Below, piece by piece: positions 48,963-59,557 of a DNA stretch of 64,000 nucleotides (positions are counted from its first letter, which is position 1; each line of letters begins with the position of its first letter). The position numbers were made by a program, and so were the translations under genes. The notes under the pieces are model-generated. The model was not told the origin of the DNA. It worked only from the letters and a program-made list of their open reading frames with translations, and searched no databases. The stretch covers positions 310,001 to 374,000 of the forward strand of contig NZ_BEWB01000006.1 in NCBI RefSeq assembly GCF_003112555.1, read 5' to 3'. The DNA is from Streptomyces coelicoflavus (GTDB taxonomy: Bacteria; Actinomycetota; Actinomycetes; Streptomycetales; Streptomycetaceae).

Positions 48963-50312
48963 GTGCCAGCAAGTGCAACGAAGGCCCTCAGAGTCGCCGT
49001 CCTCGCGGACTCCGACACCCGGTGGAAATGGGGCGCGCTCACCGCGACCCGCGTCCGCCCCGGGGACACGGAGATCCACCTCGACGGCTACCTCCTGCGC
49101 GGCCGAGCCACCCCCACCGCCCGCCAGCTGCGAGAGGTCGGCGTCGACGCGGACTCCCTCCGCGAGGTGACCGCCGTCGAGTTCCTGCGCGCCATGGAGG
49201 GAGCGCGGGGCGAGGAGGCGTACGACGTCCTGGTCCTCGCCCTGGTCGGCGGCGGCGTCCAGGCGATGCTGCACGGCCTCGGCCGCGTCTGGCAGGACCG
49301 CGCCGAGCGGCCCGTGGTCGTCACCGGATACGTCGGCGTCGTCTACGAGAAGCTCGCCGACGGCCTGCTGCTGCGCCACGGCGCCGACCTCGTCCTCGCC
49401 AACTCCCGCCAGGACGCGGACCGCTTCCGCGCCGTGTACGAGGGGGTCGGCGCCGACGCCTCGGCGGTGACGGAGGTCGCGCTGCCCTTCCTGGGCGGAG
49501 CCCGCTACGCCGGTGAACACGACCCGTCCGCGGAGCAAGGGCGCAGGCCCTACACGGTCGTCTTCGCCGCCCAGCCCTCCGTCCCGGACAGCCGCAAGGA
49601 CCGTACGTACCTGCTGGACCGGCTGGTCCGGCACGCCCGCCTGCACCCCGAGCGCGAAGTGCTGCTCAAGCTGCGCTCCAAGCCCGGCGAACACACCACG
49701 CACATCGAGGAACTGCCCTACCAGAAGCTGGTGCAGCGGGCCGACCCGCCGCCCAACTTCCGCCTCGTCTACGGGCACATGGGCGAGGTCCTCGACCGCA
49801 CCGACCTGCTGGTCACCATCAGCTCCACGGCCGCCCTGGAATCCCTGCACCGCCGCATCCCCACGGTCGTCCTGACCGACCTCGGGGTGCGCGAGGCGCT
49901 CGGCAACCACCACTTCGTCGGCTCCGGCTGCCTCGCCTCCTGGGACCAGCTCGACGCGGGCCACCGCCCGGCACCCGACCCCGAGTGGGTCGCCCGGCAG
50001 GGCGTGGCGGCCGACGGCGGCTACGAGACCGCCTTCGACGAGGCCCGGGAGCGCATCGCCGCCCTGCTGGTCCGGCCCGGCGGCCTCCCCCCGCTCGCCC
50101 CCTACTACACGCCCGTCACCGCGCCCGGCTACCTCCCCGGCATCCTCGCCCGCCACCACCTCGCCCCGGACGGCACCCCGCTGCCCGGCGCCCCGGCCGC
50201 CGACAGGGCCCCCGGCCCGGTGCGGCAGGTCGTGCGCCGCGCGGCCCGCGGCGCCTACCGGCACGGCGTCCAGCGCGTCGCCCCGGTGATCCGGCGGATG
50301 GGGGAGCTGTGA
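48963..50312 (+). CDS. DUF6716-type putative glycosyltransferase
   Basis: A 449-residue protein. ALRVAVLADSDTRWKWGAL opens a first nucleotide-fold half, and a second half holds FAAQPSVPDSRKDRTYLLDRL and TISSTAALESLHRRIPTVVLTDLG. The latter resembles the donor site of GT-B enzymes such as CDP-glycerol transferases and polysialyltransferases. The tail is basic and Pro-rich. It belongs to a family usually found next to NeuB/NeuA homologues in actinobacteria, so a role in nonulosonic polymer assembly is likely. The GTG is probably translated leaderless. Overlap or spacing with the next gene is 32 bases. Confidence 0.78.
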   Translation: MPASATKALRVAVLADSDTRWKWGALTATRVRPGDTEIHLDGYLLRGRATPTARQLREVGVDADSLREVTAVEFLRAMEGARGEEAYDVLVLALVGGGVQAMLHGLGRVWQDRAERPVVVTGYVGVVYEKLADGLLLRHGADLVLANSRQDADRFRAVYEGVGADASAVTEVALPFLGGARYAGEHDPSAEQGRRPYTVVFAAQPSVPDSRKDRTYLLDRLVRHARLHPEREVLLKLRSKPGEHTTHIEELPYQKLVQRADPPPNFRLVYGHMGEVLDRTDLLVTISSTAALESLHRRIPTVVLTDLGVREALGNHHFVGSGCLASWDQLDAGHRPAPDPEWVARQGVAADGGYETAFDEARERIAALLVRPGGLPPLAPYYTPVTAPGYLPGILARHHLAPDGTPLPGAPAADRAPGPVRQVVRRAARGAYRHGVQRVAPVIRRMGEL

Positions 50313-50344
50313 CCCCCGCGACACCTGCGCAAGGAGCAGACCCC

Positions 50345-51616
50345 ATGTCCAACCGTCCAGCAGGCCAGGGCGCTTCGGTGCGCCGGGTGCTCGCCGTGAT
50401 CCCCGCGCGCGGCGGCTCCAAGGGAGTGCCCGCGAAGAACCTCGCCCCCGTCGGCGGCGTCCCCCTGGTGGTCCGCGCGGTGCGCGAGTGCCGGGCCGCC
50501 CGCCTCGTGACCGACGTCGTCGTCTCCACCGACGACCACGCCATCGCCGCCGCGGCCCGCGAGGCCGGCGCCGAGGTCGTGCTGCGGCCCGCCGCCATCG
50601 CCGGGGACACGGCCACCTCCGAGGCCGCCGTACTGCACGCCATGGACGCCCACGAGGCCCTGCACGGCGCCGCCGTCGACGTGGTCCTGCTGGTCCAGTG
50701 CACCAGCCCCTTCCTGGTCCGCGAGGACGTCGACGGGGTGGCCGGCGCGGTCGCCGGGGGCGGCGCGGACACCGCCGTCACCGTCGCCCCCTTCCACGGC
50801 TTCGTCTGGCGGGACGGCACCGACGAGACCGGCGGCGCCGACGGCGGCCACGGCGTCAACCACGACAAGGCGTACCGCCCCCGCCGCCAGGACCGCCCCC
50901 AGGACCTGCTGGAGACCGGCGCCGCCTACGCCATGGCCGCCCCCGGCTTCCGCGAGCACCGGCACCGCTTCTTCGGCCGCACCGAACTGGTCCGCACCGA
51001 CCCGGCCCGCGTCCTGGAGATCGACGACCCGCACGAGCTGGCCCGCGCCCGCGCCCTCGCACCGCACTTCGACGCGGCACGGCCCGGCGCCCTCCCGACC
51101 GCGGCGGACATCGACGCGGTCGTCCTCGACTTCGACGGCACCCAGACCGACGACCGGGTGCTGATCGACTCCGACGGACGGGAGTTCGTCTCCGTGCACC
51201 GCGGTGACGGACTCGGCATCGCCGCCCTGCGCCGCAGCGGCCTGACGATGCTGATCCTGTCCACGGAGGTGAACCCGGTCGTCGCCGCCCGCGCGCGCAA
51301 GCTCAAGCTGCCCGTGCTGCACGGCATCGACCGCAAGGACCTCGCCCTCAAGCAGTGGTGCGAGGAACAGGGCATCGCACCCGACCGCGTGCTCTACGTC
51401 GGCAACGACGTCAACGACCTCCCGTGCTTCGCCCTCGTCGGCTGGCCCGTGGCGGTCGCCAGCGCCCACGACGCCGTACGCGGCGCGGCCCGCGCGGTCA
51501 CCACCGTCCCCGGCGGCGAAGGCGCCGTACGGGAGATCGCGACCTGGCTCCTGGGCCCGTCCCTGGACGCCCTCGACGCCGCCCCCGAAACCCCCACGCT
51601 CACCCAGTCCAAGTAA
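50345..51616 (+). CDS. neuA: Bifunctional acylneuraminate cytidylyltransferase + HAD phosphatase
   Basis: A 423-residue fusion. The N-terminal domain (about 18-245) is a CMP-nonulosonic-acid synthetase: AVIPARGGSKGVPAKN (about 19-34), then QCTSPF and ETGAAYAM. The C-terminal domain (about 255-405) is a KdsC-like HAD phosphatase: LDFDGTQTDD, LSTEVNPVVAARARKLKL and VGNDVNDLPCF. A 9-phosphate phosphatase plus CMP-activation in one chain fits a pathway starting from mannose-6-phosphate plus PEP, as for Kdn. ATG 50345 has GGAG about nine bases upstream. It lies 13 bases before neuB. Confidence 0.9.
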   Translation: MSNRPAGQGASVRRVLAVIPARGGSKGVPAKNLAPVGGVPLVVRAVRECRAARLVTDVVVSTDDHAIAAAAREAGAEVVLRPAAIAGDTATSEAAVLHAMDAHEALHGAAVDVVLLVQCTSPFLVREDVDGVAGAVAGGGADTAVTVAPFHGFVWRDGTDETGGADGGHGVNHDKAYRPRRQDRPQDLLETGAAYAMAAPGFREHRHRFFGRTELVRTDPARVLEIDDPHELARARALAPHFDAARPGALPTAADIDAVVLDFDGTQTDDRVLIDSDGREFVSVHRGDGLGIAALRRSGLTMLILSTEVNPVVAARARKLKLPVLHGIDRKDLALKQWCEEQGIAPDRVLYVGNDVNDLPCFALVGWPVAVASAHDAVRGAARAVTTVPGGEGAVREIATWLLGPSLDALDAAPETPTLTQSK

Positions 51617-51629
51617 GGAACCCCCAGCC

Positions 51630-52568
51630 ATGAGCACCAACTCCCGCATCCGCACCTTCGGCACCCGCGAGGCCGGCCCCGGCCGCCCCGTCTACGTCAC
51701 CGGCGAGATCGGCATCAACCACAACGGTGAGCTGGAGAACGCCTTCAAGCTGATCGACGCCGCCGCCGAGGCCGGCTGCGACGCCGTCAAGTTCCAGAAG
51801 CGCACCCCCGAGATCTGCACCCCGCGCGACCAGTGGGACATCGAGCGCGACACCCCCTGGGGCCGGATGACGTACATCGACTACCGCCACCGCGTGGAGT
51901 TCGGCGAGGACGAGTACCGCCAGATCGACGAGTACTGCAAGACCAAGAACATCGACTGGTTCGCCTCCCCGTGGGACACCGAGGCCGTCGCCTTCCTGGA
52001 GAAGTTCGACGTCCCCGCCCACAAGGTCGCCTCCGCCTCGCTGACCGACGACGAGCTGCTGCGCGCCCTGCGTGCCACGGGCAAGACGGTCATCCTCTCC
52101 ACCGGCATGTCCACCCCGAAGCAGATCCGCCACGCGGTCGAGGTCCTCGGCAGCGACAACATCCTCATGTGCCACGCCACGTCGACGTACCCGGCGCAGG
52201 CCGAGGAGCTGAACCTCCGCGTCATCAACACCCTCCAGCAGGAGTTCCCGAACGTCCCGATCGGCTACTCCGGCCACGAGACCGGCCTCCAGACCACGCT
52301 GGCCGCCGTCGCCCTCGGCGCCACCTTCGTCGAGCGCCACATCACCCTCGACCGCGCCATGTGGGGCTCCGACCAGGCCGCCTCCGTCGAGCCGCAGGGC
52401 CTGACCCGCCTGGTGCGCGACATCCGCACCATCGAGGCCTCCCTCGGCGACGGCGTCAAGAAGGTCTACGACTCGGAGCTCGGCCCGATGAAGAAGCTGC
52501 GCCGCGTCCCCGGCGTCGTCGCCGAGGCGGAGATCGCCGCCGCCGCGGGCGAGCCCGTCACCGTCTGA
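51630..52568 (+). CDS. neuB: N-acetylneuraminate/nonulosonic acid synthase (NeuB family), no SAF domain
   Basis: A 312-residue TIM-barrel enzyme that condenses PEP with a hexose or hexosamine (or its phosphate) to a nine-carbon sugar acid. Signatures are GEIGINHNGELENAF (about 25-39), DAVKFQKRTP, FASPWD and the metal-site GYSGHETG (about 211-218), followed by ERHITLDRAMWGSDQAAS. It ends before the C-terminal antifreeze-like SAF domain of classical NeuB (about 345 residues). That resembles the 9-phosphate type and other shortened synthases. AAGGAA precedes ATG 51630. Confidence 0.93.
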   Translation: MSTNSRIRTFGTREAGPGRPVYVTGEIGINHNGELENAFKLIDAAAEAGCDAVKFQKRTPEICTPRDQWDIERDTPWGRMTYIDYRHRVEFGEDEYRQIDEYCKTKNIDWFASPWDTEAVAFLEKFDVPAHKVASASLTDDELLRALRATGKTVILSTGMSTPKQIRHAVEVLGSDNILMCHATSTYPAQAEELNLRVINTLQQEFPNVPIGYSGHETGLQTTLAAVALGATFVERHITLDRAMWGSDQAASVEPQGLTRLVRDIRTIEASLGDGVKKVYDSELGPMKKLRRVPGVVAEAEIAAAAGEPVTV

Positions 52569-52610
52569 CCACCGGCCACCGAGTCACTCACCACGGGACG
52601 GACCCCACCG

Positions 52611-53678
52611 ATGAGCCCCCGCGCCGGGAACGCCGGCCCCCGTACTCTCGCCTTCGTCGAGAGCCCGGTACAACTGCTGAACGTGCTGGAGTGGGCGCAC
52701 ACCCGCGCACCCGGCGCGGAGCTCACCCTCGTGGTCCTCTCACCCGTCGACCCGATGACCCGCGGCCAGCTGCGCCGCATGGCGGAACTGGCCCGCAAGG
52801 AGGGCCACGAGATCCGCTGGGAGGAGGCGCGCGGCGGCGCCACCGCCCCCTTCCGCACGGTCGGCGGCCTGACCACCGCGCTGCGCCAGGCCGACCGGAT
52901 CGTCATGGGCGACCCGTTCTCCCGCTACGTGCAGCTGCTCCTCACCATCACCCGCGCCCACGACCTGGTCGTCGTCGACGACGGCACGGCCACGATGGAG
53001 TTCGTCACCCAGCTGGCCCACGGCGAACGCCTGGTGCGCTGGCACCGCAAGGGCAGCCGCCCCGGCCCGCGCGACCTGATCTTCGCCCCCGTCTCCCGGT
53101 CCGCCCGCCAGCGCCTCACCCCGACCCCCGACCGGCAGGTCTCGGTCTTCTCCTCCATGCCCATCGAGGACGTCCCCGAAGGCGTCACCGTCAGTGCGAA
53201 CGCCTTCGCCTGGACCAGGGACCGCTTCGGCCCGCCCCGCATCACCAAGGGCGCCGACATGGTCGGCACCTCCCTGGTGGAGACCGGCGTCGTCGACGCC
53301 GACCGCTACGTGGCCGCCGTACGCACCCTGGCGCGGACCCACGGGGCCGCCCGCTACTTCGCCCACCGCCGCGAGAGCGCCGAGAAGCTGCACCGGCTGG
53401 CCGTGGAGACCGGCCTGCAGATCGTCCGTCCCGACCTCCCCCTCGAGCTGATCGCCCGCCGGGGCCCGATCGGCCGCACCATCCTCAGCTTCCCCTCCAC
53501 CGTCGTCCACACCCTGCCGCTGGCCCTCGCCGGCACCGAGGTCCGCGTGGCCGTCTGCGACATCGACCCCGCCTGGCTCACCGAATCGGCCTCCCCCCGG
53601 GCCCGCGGGTTCCTGAACGGAGTCACGGGCTCCGCACGGGACGTGCACCGGCTGTCGGCGGTGGCGGGCACGGGGTAG
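52611..53678 (+). CDS. GT52-like sialyltransferase candidate
   Basis: A 355-residue protein opening with TLAFVESPVQLLNVLEWAH, like lipooligosaccharide sialyltransferases (family 52). Later blocks are VVVDDGTATMEFV, ARYFAHRRESAEKL and ILSFPSTVVHTLPLAL. The last two resemble the donor-site D/E-G and S-T-x-x-H patterns of GT52 and polysialyltransferases. It follows neuB by 42 bases in the same operon, so it likely uses the CMP-sugar made here. Alternative: a different actinobacterial transferase of unknown specificity. Confidence 0.7.
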   Translation: MSPRAGNAGPRTLAFVESPVQLLNVLEWAHTRAPGAELTLVVLSPVDPMTRGQLRRMAELARKEGHEIRWEEARGGATAPFRTVGGLTTALRQADRIVMGDPFSRYVQLLLTITRAHDLVVVDDGTATMEFVTQLAHGERLVRWHRKGSRPGPRDLIFAPVSRSARQRLTPTPDRQVSVFSSMPIEDVPEGVTVSANAFAWTRDRFGPPRITKGADMVGTSLVETGVVDADRYVAAVRTLARTHGAARYFAHRRESAEKLHRLAVETGLQIVRPDLPLELIARRGPIGRTILSFPSTVVHTLPLALAGTEVRVAVCDIDPAWLTESASPRARGFLNGVTGSARDVHRLSAVAGTG

Positions 53679-53905
53679 GGCGCGTGGAGCAGGCCACGCG
53701 TGGTAACCGTGAGGAAGAGGACGGGTGCCGTGGAGCGGTCGGACCACTTCCGGTGATCTCATGATCGGCTCGGTCGGAAAGGCGGCCCAGTTTACCCAAG
53801 CGAGACGATGGCTATGCGTAGGGCGGCCGAGTTTTCTCCCCCTAACGGGCTGAATTTTGTTGATCGTGGGTCCATCGATCGCCCGGGAGCCCTACGCTGC
53901 AAAGG

Positions 53906-55156
53906 GTGAACGTGTTGATGTCCCCAGAGACCGAGGCCGGCACTCCCGGTGAAGCCGTGCTGCCCGGCACCTTGCCGGACGCGCTGCGTGCGGAGCTCGT
54001 GGCCTTCCGCCGCGACCTCCACATGCACCCCGAGCTGGGCAACCAGGAGTTCCGCACCACCGCCGCGATCAAGGAACGGCTGGAGCGGGCCGGGCTCAGG
54101 CCGCGGGTGCTGCCCATCGGCACAGGACTCGTCTGCGACATCGGCACCGGCACCGACTCCGGACAGTGGTCCGGCGGGCCGCGCATGCTCGCCCTGCGGG
54201 CCGACATCGACGCCCTGCCCATCCCGGACACCAAGGCCGACTGCGCGTACCGCTCCCAGGTGCCGGACCGCGCCCACGCCTGCGGGCACGACGTGCACAC
54301 CACCGTCGTCCTCGGCACCGGCCTCGTGCTCGCCGCCCTGCACGAGCAGGGACTGCTGCCCCGGCCCGTACGGCTGGTCTTCCAGCCCGCCGAGGAGGTG
54401 CTGCCCGGCGGCGCCGCCGACGCCATCGAGGGCGGCGCGCTCGACGGGGTGCGCCGCATCCTCGCCGTGCACTGCGACCCGAGGGTGGACGCCGGGAAGA
54501 TCGGGCTCAGGGTCGGCCCCATCACCTCCGCCTGCGACCGCATGGAGATCGCCCTCAACGGCCCCGGCGGCCACACCGCCCGCCCCCACCTCACCACCGA
54601 CCTGGTCACCGCCGCCGCCCGCGTCGCCACCGACGTGCCCTCGCTCGTCGCCCGGCGCGTCGACAGCCGCAGCGGGCTCGCCCTGACCTGGGGGCGGATC
54701 GAGTCCGGCCACGCCCCGAACGTCATCCCGCAGCACGCCGAACTCGCCGGGACCGTGCGCTGCCTCGACCTCGACGCCTGGCGGCAGGCGCCCGACCTGG
54801 TGATGGGCGCCATCGACGAGATCGCGGGCCTCTACCGGGCCAAGTCCGAGATCACCTACGTCCGCGGCGTCCCCCCGGTCGTCAACGAGGTCACGAGCAC
54901 CGAACTGCTCCAGGCCGCCATGGTCGCCCGGCGCGGCACCGACGCCGTCGAGAGCACCGAGCAGAGCCTGGGCGGCGAGGACTTCTCCTGGTACCTGGAG
55001 CACGTGCCCGGCGCCATGGCCCGCCTCGGCGTCCGCCCGCCCGGCGAGCGCACCGTCCGCGACCTCCACCAGGGCGACTTCGACGTGGACGAGCACGCCA
55101 TCACGGTCGGCGTGGAGATGTTCACCGCGGCGGCGCTCATCGACGCGGTGCAGTAG
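53906..55156 (+). CDS. M20-family amidohydrolase / peptidase
   Basis: A 416-residue metal-dependent hydrolase of the M20D type that cleaves N-acyl or aminoacyl amides. Metal-site blocks are RRDLHMHPELG, RADIDALPI, HACGHDVHT (about 125-133), QPAEEVLPGGA (about 152-162) and the C-terminal GGEDFSWYL. A dimerisation lid lies between about 190 and 300. GTG 53906 is preceded by TACGCT ending seven bases away, fitting a leaderless start. ATG 53918 with AAGGGTGA eight bases upstream is an equally credible start and would give 412 residues. Substrate unknown. Confidence 0.88.
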   Translation: MNVLMSPETEAGTPGEAVLPGTLPDALRAELVAFRRDLHMHPELGNQEFRTTAAIKERLERAGLRPRVLPIGTGLVCDIGTGTDSGQWSGGPRMLALRADIDALPIPDTKADCAYRSQVPDRAHACGHDVHTTVVLGTGLVLAALHEQGLLPRPVRLVFQPAEEVLPGGAADAIEGGALDGVRRILAVHCDPRVDAGKIGLRVGPITSACDRMEIALNGPGGHTARPHLTTDLVTAAARVATDVPSLVARRVDSRSGLALTWGRIESGHAPNVIPQHAELAGTVRCLDLDAWRQAPDLVMGAIDEIAGLYRAKSEITYVRGVPPVVNEVTSTELLQAAMVARRGTDAVESTEQSLGGEDFSWYLEHVPGAMARLGVRPPGERTVRDLHQGDFDVDEHAITVGVEMFTAAALIDAVQ

Positions 55157-55224
55157 CCCTACCGGCGGTATCCGGCCAGCGGCACGAATGGATAACGGCG
55201 CCGCGCAACCCCGTTCCCAGGAGG

Positions 55225-55240
55225 TTCTACGCGCGTTAAT
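55225..55240. promoter_or_regulatory. CTACGCGCG operator-like site 1
   Basis: TTCTACGCGCGTTAAT, 53 bases before the first BMP lipoprotein. It shares the CTACGCGCGTTAAT core with site 2 and CTACGCGCG with site 3. Confidence 0.6.
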
Positions 55241-55292
55241 GTGCGCCGAACCGAGCGCCCGCTGCGGGTCTTTGGAGAATGGGGAACTTCAG

Positions 55293-56336
55293 ATGCGTCG
55301 GACATCAGGACTGATCCGCGTCGCGGTGGGGGTCGCGTCGCTCGCACTCGCCGCCACGGCCTGCGGCGGTACCAGCAGCGAGGGCGACGACGGCGGCGGT
55401 GACGACAAGGGCCTCGCCATCGCGTACGACGTCGGCGGCAAGGGCGACCAGTCCTTCAACGATGCCGCGTACCGGGGTCTGGAGCAGGCCAAGAAGGAGT
55501 TCGGCTACACGACCGCCGACATCGAGCCCACCGACGGCGAGACGGACGCCGACAAGGAGCAGCGGCTCTCCTCGCTGGCCAAGCAGGGCTACAACCCGGT
55601 GATCGGCGTCGGCTTCGCCTACGGCACGGCGATGAAGGCCGTCGCCGCCAAGTACCCGGACACCACCTTCGGCATCGTCGACTCCGTGGTCGAGGGCAAG
55701 AACGTGGCCTCCCTCGTCTTCGCCGAGAACGAGGCGTCCTACCTGGCCGGTGTCACCGCGGCCAAGGCCACCAAGACCAACACGGTCGGCTTCGTGGGCG
55801 GCGTGAACGTCCCGCTGATCCACAAGTTCCAGGCCGGCTACGAGCAGGGCGTCAAGGACACCAACCCCAAGGTCAAGGTGATCTCGCAGTACCTCACCCA
55901 GACCGCGGAGGAGGGCGGCTTCGCCAGTCCCGACAAGGGCAAGGCCGCCGCCGAGGGCCAGATCGAGAAGAAGGCCGACGTCGTGTACGCGGCGGCCGGT
56001 CTCTCCGGCCAGGGCGTGATCGAGGCCGCCGCCAAGGCGAAGATCTGGGCGATCGGCGTCGACTCCGACCAGTACAAGCAGGAAGCCCTCGCCAAGTACA
56101 AGGACTCCATCCTGACCTCCGCCCTCAAGGACATCGACGGCGCGGTCTACGCCCTGGCCAAGTCCGTCGAGGACGGCAAGCCGCTCACCGGCACCCACAC
56201 CTTCGACCTGAAGTCCGACGGCGTGGGCCTGTCCGACAGCAACCCGAAGTTCGCGGAGATCCCGGGCGCCAAGGAGGCCGTGGAGAAGGCCAAGGCGGGC
56301 ATCGTCGACGGCTCCATCAAGGTCGCCACGGAGTAA
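55293..56336 (+). CDS. BMP-family nucleoside-binding lipoprotein (copy 1)
   Basis: A 347-residue ABC-importer binding protein of the BmpA/PnrA family, usually for purine or other nucleosides. The lipobox is ATAC (Cys about 24), then an acidic Gly/Asp linker. Family motifs are AYDVGGKGDQSFNDAAY (about 44-60), GFAYGTAMK and FVGGVNVPLIHKFQAGYEQG. GGGGAA lies just upstream of ATG 55293. A terminator follows, so it may be transcribed alone and in excess. It is very similar to copy 2, with a 160-base identical block. Confidence 0.93.
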   Translation: MRRTSGLIRVAVGVASLALAATACGGTSSEGDDGGGDDKGLAIAYDVGGKGDQSFNDAAYRGLEQAKKEFGYTTADIEPTDGETDADKEQRLSSLAKQGYNPVIGVGFAYGTAMKAVAAKYPDTTFGIVDSVVEGKNVASLVFAENEASYLAGVTAAKATKTNTVGFVGGVNVPLIHKFQAGYEQGVKDTNPKVKVISQYLTQTAEEGGFASPDKGKAAAEGQIEKKADVVYAAAGLSGQGVIEAAAKAKIWAIGVDSDQYKQEALAKYKDSILTSALKDIDGAVYALAKSVEDGKPLTGTHTFDLKSDGVGLSDSNPKFAEIPGAKEAVEKAKAGIVDGSIKVATE

Positions 56337-56363
56337 CCGCGACGGCACGGCACAGAACCCGAC

Positions 56364-56398
56364 GAAGCGGACGGACGCCCCCGGGCCCCGTCCGCTTC
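56364..56398 (+). terminator. Terminator after BMP copy 1
   Basis: GAAGCGGACGG pairs with CCGTCCGCTTC (11-bp stem, 13-base loop) 28 bases past the stop. The following 170 bases up to the second operator hold nothing recognisable. Confidence 0.75.
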
Positions 56399-56568
56399 CG
56401 CATGCCCGCCGCACCCGCGCCCCGGCGCACGCTCCGCACCCCGCCCCGCCGAGCCCCGGGCGTCACACTCCGCCACCCCCCGTTCGCTTCCGGCAAGCCC
56501 CGTACCCCCATACGCGTCACCTTGCTCACGGGCGGATAACAAGGTGGACAGAAGGGGTTTTCAGGCAG

Positions 56569-56584
56569 GTCTACGCGCGTTAAT
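56569..56584. promoter_or_regulatory. CTACGCGCG operator-like site 2
   Basis: GTCTACGCGCGTTAAT, 64 bases before the second BMP lipoprotein. Conservation with site 1 continues into the following TGCG(G/C)CGAA, so operator and promoter were duplicated with the gene. Confidence 0.6.
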
Positions 56585-56647
56585 CTGCGGCGAAGCCAGC
56601 GCCGCAGCCGAACCGTCCCCGGCGCTTGTACGACAGGAGCACCAGAC

Positions 56648-57694
56648 ATGCGCCGGATTTCCCGGATCACGGTCGCAGGCGCAGCGACCGCCTCCCTGGC
56701 CCTCGCCCTCGCCGCCTGCGGTGGTACCTCGACCGACTCCGGTTCGGAGTCCAAGGGGGACAAGGGCCTCGCCATCGCGTACGACGTCGGCGGCAAGGGC
56801 GACCAGTCCTTCAACGACGCCGCGTACGCCGGTCTGGAGAAGGCCAAGAAGGAGTTCGGCTACGAGACGGCCGACGTCGAGCCCACCGACGGTGAGACGG
56901 ACGCCGACAAGGAGCAGCGGCTGTCCTCGCTGGCCAAGCAGGGCTACAACCCGGTCGTCGGCGTCGGCTACGCGTACGCCACCGCCATGAAGAGCGTGGC
57001 GGAGAAGTACCCGGACACCACCTTCGGCATCGTCGACGACGCCACGATCGAGGCGGACAACGTCGCGGACCTGGTCTTCAACGAGCAGGAGGCGTCCTAC
57101 CTCGCCGGTGTCGCCGCCGCCAAGTCCACCAAGACCAACACGGTCGGCTTCGTGGGCGGCGTGAACGTCCCGCTGATCCACAAGTTCCAGGCCGGCTACG
57201 AGCAGGGCGTCAAGGACACCAACCCCAAGGTCAAGGTGATCTCGCAGTACCTCACCCAGACCGCGGAGGAGGGCGGCTTCGCCAGCCCCGACAAGGGCAA
57301 GACCGCCGCCTCGGGCCAGATCGAGAAGAAGGCCGACGTCGTCTACGCGGCGGCCGGTCTCTCCGGCCAGGGCGTGATCGAGGCCGCCGCCGCCAACAAG
57401 ATCTGGGCGATCGGCGTCGACTCCGACCAGTACAAGCAGGAAGCCCTCGCCAAGTACAAGGACTACATCCTGACTTCGGCCACGAAGGACGTCGCTTCGG
57501 CGGTGTACAACCTCGCGAAGTCGGTCGAGGACGGCAAGCCGGAGACCGGTATCGTTCGGGGCGATCTGAAGTCCGGCGAGGTCGGTCTCTCGGACTCCAA
57601 CCCGAAGTTCGCGGACGACGCCGAGCTCCAGGCAGCCATCAAGTCGGCCAAGGAGAAGATCATCAGCGGCGAGATCAAGGTCAAGAGCAGCTGA
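56648..57694 (+). CDS. BMP-family nucleoside-binding lipoprotein (copy 2)
   Basis: A 348-residue paralogue of copy 1 with lipobox LAAC (Cys about 24) and the same AYDVGGKGDQSFNDAAY and FVGGVNVPLIHKFQAG motifs. Differences are concentrated in the linker, around residue 120-145 and at the C-terminus, so ligand preference could differ. ACAGGAG precedes ATG 56648. It would feed the ATPase/permease set downstream. Confidence 0.93.
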   Translation: MRRISRITVAGAATASLALALAACGGTSTDSGSESKGDKGLAIAYDVGGKGDQSFNDAAYAGLEKAKKEFGYETADVEPTDGETDADKEQRLSSLAKQGYNPVVGVGYAYATAMKSVAEKYPDTTFGIVDDATIEADNVADLVFNEQEASYLAGVAAAKSTKTNTVGFVGGVNVPLIHKFQAGYEQGVKDTNPKVKVISQYLTQTAEEGGFASPDKGKTAASGQIEKKADVVYAAAGLSGQGVIEAAAANKIWAIGVDSDQYKQEALAKYKDYILTSATKDVASAVYNLAKSVEDGKPETGIVRGDLKSGEVGLSDSNPKFADDAELQAAIKSAKEKIISGEIKVKSS

Positions 57695-57750
57695 ACGGCT
57701 GAGTAGCACCTGCAACACCTCGAACAGCGTGTAACCGCGCCGGTTGCGCA

Positions 57751-57808
57751 GCGGCGGCGGGGTACGGGAAGAGCGGCCCGAGAGTCGCCCTCCTCGTACC
57801 CCGTCGCG
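57751..57808 (+). terminator. Terminator after BMP copy 2
   Basis: GCGGCGGCGGGGTACG pairs with CGTACCCCGTCGCG (one G-U) across a 28-base loop. Further GC-rich complementarity and a TTTT run end at about 57830. It may attenuate rather than fully stop transcription into the transporter genes. Confidence 0.6.
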
Positions 57809-57845
57809 TCGACGCGCCGCCGCCGCTTTTAGATGCCGTAGGGGC

Positions 57846-57860
57846 GCTACGCGCGTAGAC
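57846..57860. promoter_or_regulatory. CTACGCGCG operator-like site 3 (palindromic)
   Basis: GCTACGCGCGTAGAC; its central CTACGCGCGTAG is a perfect 12-base palindrome and the other strand reads GTCTACGCGCGTAGC, like site 2. It ends 26 bases before the ATPase start, overlapping the likely promoter. Confidence 0.65.
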
Positions 57861-57886
57861 GGCCCCCGTCCCCAGGAGAGTGCGCC

Positions 57887-59556
<1,670 letters not shown>

Positions 59557-59557
<1 letters not shown>

